Of a stretch of DNA of 34,974 nt, positions 26,133 through 32,927 are shown one piece after another. Below the pieces are notes generated by a model. The model had not been told where the DNA came from and made no database searches. It saw only the letters and a program-made list of their open reading frames with translations. Every line of letters starts with the position of its first letter. Positions within the stretch are counted from its first letter, which is position 1. The position numbers and the translations under genes were made by a program. Source of the stretch: Verrucomicrobiota bacterium (GTDB lineage: Bacteria > Verrucomicrobiota > Verrucomicrobiia > Chthoniobacterales > JAFAMB01); NCBI GenBank assembly GCA_019237325.1, contig JAFAHI010000591.1, positions 1 through 34,974 of the forward strand. The letters are read 5' to 3'.

Positions 26133-27233
26133 TCAAAGTTGATATTCCTCCAATTGGGCGTGGGTCGATTTGTCTAAGGAAAACACTTGCGAGCGATCTG
26201 CGTGTGGCGCCGTTCTCCCGTCCCAGCTCCATTTTGAAAACAAGGAAGCGTTTGCGGTTATCTGGTCGTAGATCCAGCGATAGGTAAGCTCCATTCCGTC
26301 CCGCAACGATGTTGACGGTTCCCAGCCCAGCACTTTTCGAGTCAATGTGTTGTCGCTGTTGCGCCCGTTAACACCCTTGGGAGCCGAAACGTTGTATCTC
26401 CTCTCGAGCTTGATCCCAGCGATCTCCTCGACGATGTCGACTAGCTGGTTAATCGATACCAGCTCGCTGCTGCCGATATTAAGCGGATCAGCAAAGTCAC
26501 TTTCCATTAGCATCCGGCTGCCCTTCACACAGTCAGTGATGTACATGAAGCTGCGCGTCTGCTTGCCGTCGCCCCAGATCTCGATTTCGCGTCTGCCAGA
26601 AAGTTTTGCTTCGATCACTTTTCGGCAGATGGCTGCTGGCGCTTTCTCGCGTCCACCCTTGTAGGTTCCATGCGGGCCATACACATTGTGATACCTGGCC
26701 GTTCGCGTAACCAGTCCGTAGTCTTCGCGGAAATGGCGGCTCATCCGTTCGCTGAAGAGCTTTTCCCACCCGTATCCGTCCTCTGATAGAGCCGGATACG
26801 CGTCTTCTTCTTTAAGCGCCGTTACGTTCGAGTCAGTTTGCTTATCGCCGTTGTAGACACAAGCTGAGGAAGAGAAGAAAAACCGTCCCACACCGGCTTC
26901 TTTCGCGGCGATGAGGAGGTGTGTATTAATCAGCACACTTAGCATGCACGCGCCTTTGTTTAGCTCGATGAAACCCATCCCTCCCATGTCCGCAGCAAGA
27001 TTGTAGACCATCGCGATTTTCTCGGTTACTTCCCGGCACGCGTCTAAGTTTCTCAGGTCTAGGGTTAGGTTTTCCACGTCAACAAAGAGCTGATACCATT
27101 CCGAGAACGGTTTTATGTCCACCGCCCGAATGTGAAAACCATCTTCGCGAAACGCCTTTACGAGATGGCCACCGATGAAACCGCCGGCCCCTGTGACCAG
27201 AATCCGATTATCCTTGCTCATTGTCTTCGTCAT
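26133..27233 (-). CDS. GDP-mannose 3,5-epimerase-like NAD-dependent epimerase
   Basis: This is an extended short-chain dehydrogenase of 366 aa that resembles plant GDP-mannose 3',5'-epimerase more than UDP-sugar epimerases. NAD binds at TGAGGFIG (14-21). Cys125 (SSSACVY), Tyr154 and Lys158 match the plant enzyme's Cys145, Tyr174 and Lys178 in spacing, and KGGREKAPAA carries Lys197, equivalent to its Lys217. AADMGGMGFI is another shared signature. The reaction converts GDP-D-mannose to GDP-L-galactose and GDP-L-gulose, so the EPS may contain an L-hexose. The start is Met1 or Met5. It has an extra C-terminal tail of about 25 residues. A 316-base gap separates it from the antiterminator gene upstream. 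Confidence 0.88.
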   Translation of the reverse strand: MTKTMSKDNRILVTGAGGFIGGHLVKAFREDGFHIRAVDIKPFSEWYQLFVDVENLTLDLRNLDACREVTEKIAMVYNLAADMGGMGFIELNKGACMLSVLINTHLLIAAKEAGVGRFFFSSSACVYNGDKQTDSNVTALKEEDAYPALSEDGYGWEKLFSERMSRHFREDYGLVTRTARYHNVYGPHGTYKGGREKAPAAICRKVIEAKLSGRREIEIWGDGKQTRSFMYITDCVKGSRMLMESDFADPLNIGSSELVSINQLVDIVEEIAGIKLERRYNVSAPKGVNGRNSDNTLTRKVLGWEPSTSLRDGMELTYRWIYDQITANASLFSKWSWDGRTAPHADRSQVFSLDKSTHAQLEEYQL

Positions 27234-27549
27234 CTTTTCGTTATTAGCTCCGAACCGGGCTACTCGGGGTACTGGAGCTCACATTGTTAGTTCTGCTCTA
27301 AGTAGAATGTTCGCGTTAGTCCCCGGCCCACTTGTGAAAAAAATCCGAAAAGGTTCGCTCTATGGGGAGATTACCGGTCCCTTGCAAAGCAGCAGAAATG
27401 GCCATTGCCACGGGCTCGCCAATAGTTTTTCCCAGCGCAGGGAAGCTCGAGCGCCCATAAGCAGAGAGATGTTCAAAAATCGCAATTTAAAGCGCGCTCA
27501 TCTACCGTTACCCACGCTGATATCCGCTTACTTCTTCTCATGACCTCCG
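27234..27549 (-). promoter_or_regulatory. Long untranslated gap downstream of the antiterminator gene
   Basis: No gene is supported in these 316 bases, unusually long for this tightly packed operon. It directly follows the NusG-like gene and precedes the epimerase. It could hold a secondary promoter or a leader recognised by the antiterminator. On the minus strand a GGTAACGGTAG stretch (about 27499-27511) faintly recalls the ops element of RfaH targets, but the match is poor. Confidence 0.3.
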
Positions 27550-28116
27550 TCAGATGAGTAGCAGATGCTCGGCGCTGGTTTCAGTATGAAGGCTGCGTCC
27601 CATCCATTGAATCAGAATTTGCACGCGCTCCTTGGCTGTGATGAGTCGCGTAACCGAACCTTCTAACCCTTGGAACGGACCCTGGGTAATCTGGACCTGC
27701 GCTCCAGGCTGCAGTGTTTGATCAATTTCCACAACTTCATTTTCATCTGTGCGCTTTCTGATTTCGCTGATCAACGCATCAGGTAAGAGGGCCAGACGAT
27801 CCCCAAATTGTACGAAGCCGATAATACCATGTTCCTGTCTTATTCGGCGATGTAGGGCCGCGTAGTTAAATCGAGCGAAGAGGTACCCTGGAAACATGCA
27901 TTCAACGAACCAGACGAGCCCACGAGTGGTAAGCTTTCTAAAACGCACCCGAGGGCAGAAAGCTTCCACTTCAGAAATCTGGCGCAAGCATTTCGCTGCG
28001 ATATGTTCTCGTTTAGGTTGGGCGCGTAAGCAGAACCATAAGCTAGTGGGTTGGTCGTTCCAAATCTCGCGCGGAGTTAGAAGCATGTTGACCGGGTCTG
28101 CCTTGGATGATTGCAT
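27550..28116 (-). CDS. NusG-family transcription antiterminator (RfaH/LoaP-like)
   Basis: This is a specialised NusG paralogue of 188 aa. An NGN domain (about 26-125) begins WFCLRAQPKREHIAA and includes the typical MFPGYLFARF. A KOW domain closes the protein (about 135-188, GAQVQITQGPFQGLEGSV). Proteins of this type ride on RNA polymerase and suppress termination in long operons for polysaccharides or secondary metabolites. It is the second gene of an 18-kb EPS operon, the usual arrangement for such dedicated factors, and probably acts on its own operon. It lies 103 bases after the initiating transferase gene. Housekeeping NusG is ruled out by the lack of a neighbouring secE or ribosomal protein genes. 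Confidence 0.9.
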   Translation of the reverse strand: MQSSKADPVNMLLTPREIWNDQPTSLWFCLRAQPKREHIAAKCLRQISEVEAFCPRVRFRKLTTRGLVWFVECMFPGYLFARFNYAALHRRIRQEHGIIGFVQFGDRLALLPDALISEIRKRTDENEVVEIDQTLQPGAQVQITQGPFQGLEGSVTRLITAKERVQILIQWMGRSLHTETSAEHLLLI

Positions 28117-28219
28117 AGGCTGCTGATGACTTTAGGTAGGACTCGCGTCAGTTAGGCGTTCGGCTCGTACGCTAATTCAAGTTTTTCGCACAAGTGGTAA
28201 TCGCGTTGCCTGCCGTCGA

Positions 28220-29716
28220 TCAATGGGCGTTCTTATTCCTAAAAAATGTCAGAAGCATGGTCTGCAGGTCGAACAGCAGATTCCAGTGCTCAACATAATA
28301 AAGGTCGTAAGTGATTCGTTCTGTCAGGTCCGTGTCACCACGAAGACCGTTCACCTGCGCCCAACCGGTGATACCCGGTTTAACTGTGTGGCGCGCATTG
28401 TAATGAGGAATCTCGTGCTTGAAATTGCGAATCAGTTCCGGGCGTTCTGGCCGCGGTCCGACAAGGCTCATGTCGCCCTTTAGCACATTCCAGAATTGCG
28501 GCGTCTCATCGATGTTCCATTTTCGCATGAAGGTGCCAATGCGAAGCCGGCGGGGATCGTCTTTGGTAGACCAACCGGCATTGCCGTCTCGTTCTGCGTC
28601 AAGCCGCATACTCCGTACCTTTAGCATGTCGAATCTCTTGCCGTTCCGGCCGGACCGTCGCTGCCGGTAAAAGATTGGTCCCGGTGATTCGATGTAAACA
28701 AGGGTGCCGAAGACGGCGATTACCGGTATGGATAGCAATAACCCGACCGCGGCTCCAATGATATCAAAAAGCCGTTTAACCAGTCTGTTGAACAAGCGAT
28801 CGAGAGGCAGGCGGGATACCCCAAGAATGGGGATTCCATTCATCGTTTCCAAATACAGTCCGGAGACAAGGATGCTGAAATAGGAAGGCACAACCTTAAA
28901 TTGGACTAATTCCATCTCGCAGAGCGAGGCCAACGAATCGAGATGTTTGACGCCCAGGCTGGCGTCGACGATGAGCACGATATCGATCGCCAGGGTCTTG
29001 ATAAGGTCCGGAATATCGCTGTACCGGCCGACGTGGGGCAGATCGTCCGGTGGTTCTTCCTGAAAGTCGCCATCCGGCACCGAGACACAACAAACCACGT
29101 CGTATGGATGAGAAGCATCATTTTCAATGACCTCACGCAATCTTTGAGCATACGCGGTCCAGCCAACTGTAAGAATCCTGTGCCGGTGCTTATGCGCTAT
29201 AAATTCTCTCTGCAGGTAACTATACAAGCACCAGCGCCACGCATAGAGACCGAGTATCGCCGTTGTCGTCGCTAAGGCTACATAGCCCCGGGAGATGGGA
29301 GGCTGGAATTTAAATACCAGAGAAAAGCCTAAGAATCCTGCTCCCCACAATAGGCACGGGATGACTACATGTTTGAGCCTCGAATGCCCTTGCAGCAACC
29401 AGCCGGCATCATAGGTGTTCCTTTGTGCGAACAAGAGTATGAGAGACGCCGAGCCGCAAATTATGTAATTTAAATAATCGCCTAAATCTATTCCGCGGGT
29501 GTCTACACCGAACTGGCGCAACGGGGTCTGAAACCGCACCCAAAACGCGGCCAATTGCGACACCAAGGCCACGCCAGCATCGCCAGCAAGGCAGAGCAAA
29601 GCAATTCGGTAAGGAAATTCCCTGCATTCCTCGGTCAAATTATGATCGGCCAGGCTCAGCGCCGCTGGTAGCAATTCCCTAACTTCATCCTGACCCGTGT
29701 CTTCCAAGGGCTTCAT
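28220..29716 (-). CDS. Polyprenyl glycosylphosphotransferase initiating EPS synthesis
   Basis: This 498-aa protein is of the WcaJ/WbaP/CpsE type. Four N-terminal membrane helices (about 38-165) are followed by a CoA-binding-like Rossmann region (about 180-290) and another membrane-associated helix (about 316-345). The C-terminal bacterial sugar transferase domain is last, with FDMLKVRSM, DETPQFWNVLKGDMSLVGPRPERPEL and PGITGWAQVNG. It transfers a sugar-1-phosphate, often glucose or galactose, to undecaprenyl phosphate at the inner membrane, the first step of the repeat unit. As the first gene of the long minus-strand cluster it marks the probable promoter-proximal end. About 900 bases without a gene lie upstream. 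Confidence 0.93.
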   Translation of the reverse strand: MKPLEDTGQDEVRELLPAALSLADHNLTEECREFPYRIALLCLAGDAGVALVSQLAAFWVRFQTPLRQFGVDTRGIDLGDYLNYIICGSASLILLFAQRNTYDAGWLLQGHSRLKHVVIPCLLWGAGFLGFSLVFKFQPPISRGYVALATTTAILGLYAWRWCLYSYLQREFIAHKHRHRILTVGWTAYAQRLREVIENDASHPYDVVCCVSVPDGDFQEEPPDDLPHVGRYSDIPDLIKTLAIDIVLIVDASLGVKHLDSLASLCEMELVQFKVVPSYFSILVSGLYLETMNGIPILGVSRLPLDRLFNRLVKRLFDIIGAAVGLLLSIPVIAVFGTLVYIESPGPIFYRQRRSGRNGKRFDMLKVRSMRLDAERDGNAGWSTKDDPRRLRIGTFMRKWNIDETPQFWNVLKGDMSLVGPRPERPELIRNFKHEIPHYNARHTVKPGITGWAQVNGLRGDTDLTERITYDLYYVEHWNLLFDLQTMLLTFFRNKNAH

Positions 29717-30623
29717 ACAACTATCCGATTCTAGTCAAAGGGGTGGCAGGGTCGAATGTTGACCTGGAGAAGTCCGACACGTTCTCCTATCCCGACAAGT
29801 GTTCAGGAAAGCTGCCGCCGTTGGTCATGACCTTCCGGTCCGATCCAAAAACCATTGCCAGTCTTCGTAAACGCTTGGGTTAACGAAGTTAAATTAAATG
29901 GGTGTCAGCTTAGTCATCGGGTATCCCAATTGTGGTGCTGGGAGTCGATGACTTGCGATTAGACTTCACTGGAGACCGAGACTACGTACAGATCGTTATG
30001 GGGGGCGTTCAGACATAATGGTGCTCCAACTGACACAAACATTAACCATATAACTATTTCAGCACTGTTGTTAGACTCACGGTCACTGATGTTCCGAAAG
30101 GAACCAGATTGATTATGCTAATCCCTTTCGGGTTATTTCTCAGTTCAAGCAAGCGCTTCAACAGAACCATATGTTTGCAGTTGCAAGATTTGGCTTGAAG
30201 CTACCTTTTTTCCAGAAGACAGCAACGAGGTATCCTTCTCTAAAATGCTTAGCAATTTCCCCTAATGCACTGGGTAGTTTACCTCCATGCCTCAACAAAT
30301 CGCGGCCAGGACTGGACGGTGCCGGCCGAAAATGGATAGAGGCAAGTCCTTAGATGATCAATTAACCTGGGGGCCGTGTGGTTATCTATCTCATTCGGGG
30401 TGTTGGTGGGCGAATGGCGGTGCTACGATGTAACCGCCTACGAGCGACGTAGGCCGTTTCAGAGTCAGCCGGACGCGAGGTCTGCCAACAAAAGCGCGGT
30501 TTGGCATCCCGCGGGGCAACAGGGTGCTTCCAGGCTCGAGTTACAGTTGGGCCGATCTGCGTTCTCCAGAAACCGGTCGTAGCAACGTGCTGGAATCGGT
30601 CCGGCAGCTGTACAAACACTTAC
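29717..30623. other. Long gene-free region upstream of the EPS operon
   Basis: No gene can be supported in these 907 bases; the small frames present have no ribosome-binding site or family likeness. The region should contain the EPS operon promoter and leader. An inverted repeat, CCGAAAGG at 30094-30101 and CCTTTCGG at 30124-30131, and a second one, GGCGGT at 30416-30421 and ACCGCC at 30433-30438, are the only clear structures. Neither is followed by a T-tract. Confidence 0.4.
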
Positions 30624-32087
30624 TCAGGGCGCGGGACGCCGGCTACGGAAGGCACCGGTTCGACGCCGTTGATTCATCTTTGTGGCCAACAACATGCCCA
30701 AGACCTGGAGAACTGCGGCTACCGCGAGAGCGCTGGCAAAAGCGTTCCCATATGCGCCGCTACCGGTTTTCTGGCCCAAGACAGTAAAGAACACGCTCCC
30801 GACTGCGGCAACGCCTACGGCAGCGCCAACCTGGAGAATCGAGGTAACAACGCCAGCCGCTAACCCGGCTTGTTCGGGTTCAACCTCGGTTAACACGATC
30901 CGGACCGTGGAAGGTTGTAGAAGGCCTTGACCCAGTCCAGCGAGGATCAGTCCAACATAGAAAAGGATTCCGGGACCGAAGCCGGCGTACAAAGCGCCGG
31001 CAGTAATCACAAATCCCCCGGCGAGCAGACCGAACCCGGCGGTAAGGATATGGTTACCAATCCGGGCGTAAAGCTTGGCCGATCGAAGGGTGCCTGCAAA
31101 AAAGCCCGAAGCGAACGGCAGGATACCGATGCCCGAGACTAGGGAAGTCCATCCGAGTCCGTTTTGAAGGTAAATGCCGAACGTGAGGAAAAAAACGCTA
31201 ATACAATAGAAGAGAAAAGCCATGGCGAGGCCGGCGACGAAGGTGCGGTTCTTGAACAATTTCAGATCAACCAGTGGGGTGCCGCCCACCTGCGCAAGCC
31301 AACCTTCGAACCAGATGAACAATGCCAGGAGCGGTACGCTGGCAGCGAATGAGACAAAGGTCCAAGCGGGCCAGCCGGCTTCGCGGCCGCGGGTGAGGGA
31401 GTAAATGATCGAACCGAGAACTAACGACAAGAGGAATACTCCCACTAAATCGATTTTTGGCCGGCTCAATGGACGGACATCGGGCAAGAACTTCACGGCG
31501 CCTATTAAAGCGACAATTCCGATAGGGATATTGATCAGGAAAATGCTTTGCCAGGTTAATCCCAGCGGATGCAATGTTATCAACGCGCCTCCAAACAACT
31601 GACCGGCGATCGCTGCGATGCCGAATACGGAGCCGTAGAGCCCGATCACCCGGGGTTGTTCTGCCACAGAAAAAATCGTGCGGATGGTGGCGAGCACTTG
31701 AGGCGCCATCACGGCTGCTGAAGCGCCCTGCAGGATCCGCCCCAAAATCAGGATAGAGCCGTTCGGCGCGAAGCCGCAGATTGCCGACGCAACGATAAAA
31801 CCTGCCATCCCGGCCATGAACATCGGTTTGCGACCGTACAAATCACCAAGCCTGCCACCGGTAATCAAGAACACGGCATACGCCGAGGCGTAACAGGAAA
31901 TAATCAGCTGTAGCTGACCTCCTGTCGTGCGCAGTCCGTTTCCTATGGCCGGAAGCGCCAGATTCACAATGTAGAAATCCAGAGGTGGCAGAAATGCACC
32001 CATGAGAAGGACGATAATGATTGGGGTACGGGTGGGAGCGAAGCGCTCATCTACCCCCCGAAGAGAAAGTGTGGAATTTTCTGTCAT
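30624..32087 (-). CDS. DHA2-family MFS drug efflux transporter (EmrB/QacA-like)
   Basis: This 487-aa major facilitator has the 14-helix layout of the DHA2 drug:proton antiporter family. Motif A appears as GGRLGDLYGRKPMF near residue 100 and motif C-like GIAAIAGQLFGGALI near 175. It would pump hydrophobic drugs or similar compounds out through the inner membrane. No membrane-fusion partner of the EmrA type is adjacent. The gene lies 49 bases after the TetR gene on the same strand. A conserved operator-like sequence immediately precedes its start, so TetR control is likely. A truncated copy of its 3' part lies at 8438-8810. Confidence 0.92.
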   Translation of the reverse strand: MTENSTLSLRGVDERFAPTRTPIIIVLLMGAFLPPLDFYIVNLALPAIGNGLRTTGGQLQLIISCYASAYAVFLITGGRLGDLYGRKPMFMAGMAGFIVASAICGFAPNGSILILGRILQGASAAVMAPQVLATIRTIFSVAEQPRVIGLYGSVFGIAAIAGQLFGGALITLHPLGLTWQSIFLINIPIGIVALIGAVKFLPDVRPLSRPKIDLVGVFLLSLVLGSIIYSLTRGREAGWPAWTFVSFAASVPLLALFIWFEGWLAQVGGTPLVDLKLFKNRTFVAGLAMAFLFYCISVFFLTFGIYLQNGLGWTSLVSGIGILPFASGFFAGTLRSAKLYARIGNHILTAGFGLLAGGFVITAGALYAGFGPGILFYVGLILAGLGQGLLQPSTVRIVLTEVEPEQAGLAAGVVTSILQVGAAVGVAAVGSVFFTVLGQKTGSGAYGNAFASALAVAAVLQVLGMLLATKMNQRRRTGAFRSRRPAP

Positions 32088-32103
32088 AACCTGCCTGAAT
32101 TAA

Positions 32104-32127
32104 TGACTATACGTTCAAGAATTAGGG
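32104..32127 (-). promoter_or_regulatory. Probable TetR operator before the efflux gene
   Basis: TGACTATACGTTCAAGAAT begins a 24-base segment that matches 32777-32800 in all but a few positions (shared pattern TGACT, CGTTCAA, AAT, A, GG). The two copies stand before the efflux and TetR start codons, as expected if one repressor controls both. Confidence 0.55.
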
Positions 32128-32136
32128 CAAAAAAAA

Positions 32137-32760
32137 TTAGATTAGAGCGGCGAGCACCAGGTCCACAATCGGAGCTAAGTCTTTCTCTCCGTAGGTCTTG
32201 ATTTTCCCGAGCACTCGCAATCCCTCGATAACGCACAGTAAGAAATTGCCAACGGTACGCTCGTCGAGATTGGTTCTGAAAACTCCCGCCGCTTGGCCGC
32301 GAATAACCGTCGCTGCCAAGAGCGAAGCCATTTGGCGAAAGATCCGTTCCACGCGTTCGGCCACGTCCGGATCGTTCGGCAACATTTCCAGAGCTGTGTT
32401 TGTTACTAAGCAGCCGTGTCTGCTGCCCAGCACAGTCGCAGCGCGCGTGTAATAGAGCAGGGCGGCACGCAAGCCTTCCCGGCTCGGCCGAGGCGAAGTG
32501 AGGCTCTCGGCTAATCGCGCTAGATTCTTTTCGGCATACTGATCGATTGCGGCCAATAGCATCCCCTTCTTGTCCCCGAACGCGCCGTATAAACTCCCTC
32601 GTAAAAGACCGGTGGCGTCACAAAGATCCTCGATCGACGTCGCATGATAGCCTTGGTCCCAAAATACCTTGGCGGCAGCCTCAATCGCCACGGCTGGATC
32701 AAACTCTCTGGGGCGTCCGCGGTCAGCCGTGCCTGGTTTTTCTGAATAAGGAGCCATCAT
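32137..32760 (-). CDS. TetR/AcrR family transcriptional regulator
   Basis: This 207-aa protein has an N-terminal TetR helix-turn-helix (about 18-65, with GYHATSIEDLCDATGLLRGSLYGAF) and a helical C-terminal ligand-binding and dimerisation domain. Such proteins repress an adjacent efflux gene until a ligand binds. The MFS pump gene follows directly on the same strand. Repeated operator-like sequences lie in front of both genes, so autoregulation and pump control are likely. There are two consecutive Met codons at the start and no clear ribosome-binding site. A 13-base palindrome touches the start codon itself. Confidence 0.92.
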   Translation of the reverse strand: MMAPYSEKPGTADRGRPREFDPAVAIEAAAKVFWDQGYHATSIEDLCDATGLLRGSLYGAFGDKKGMLLAAIDQYAEKNLARLAESLTSPRPSREGLRAALLYYTRAATVLGSRHGCLVTNTALEMLPNDPDVAERVERIFRQMASLLAATVIRGQAAGVFRTNLDERTVGNFLLCVIEGLRVLGKIKTYGEKDLAPIVDLVLAALI

Positions 32761-32800
32761 ACTGTCCGACAGTTTATGACTGATCGTTCAACAATCAAGG
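32761..32800 (-). promoter_or_regulatory. TetR promoter/operator region
   Basis: A perfect palindrome, ACTGTCCGACAGT, occupies 32761-32773 directly against the TetR start. Next to it, 32777-32800 holds the second copy of the operator-like sequence found before the pump gene, with the imperfect dyad TGACTGATCGTTCA. On the minus strand TTGATT and TAAACT, 16 bases apart, could be -35 and -10 boxes overlapping these sites. Confidence 0.5.
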
Positions 32801-32838
32801 CAAAATCGTAGGCTACAGCTTTTTTTCTTGAGTTGAAG

Positions 32839-32897
32839 CATCGCCATCTGCGATGGTCGCAGCCGTCATAAATGGTCACGGAATCGGATGTCCGTGA
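32839..32897 (+). promoter_or_regulatory. Two tandem hairpins in the leader of the GH27 gene
   Basis: CATCGC/GCGATG (32839-32844 and 32850-32855) and TCACGGA/TCCGTGA (32876-32882 and 32891-32897) form two perfect small stems before the ribosome-binding site of the alpha-galactosidase gene. They may be a leader structure or operator sites. No known riboswitch pattern was recognised. Confidence 0.35.
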
Positions 32898-32927
32898 TCT
32901 CCCCCCGATTAATAAAAGGAGTTATCT

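Noticed and set aside
27499-27511. An ops/JUMPstart element for the NusG-like factor
   Set aside because: GGTAACGGTAG is only a weak match to the enterobacterial consensus and could occur by chance.
30171-30582. Small plus-strand frames in the gap upstream of the EPS operon
   Set aside because: No start signals, biased composition, no recognisable domain.
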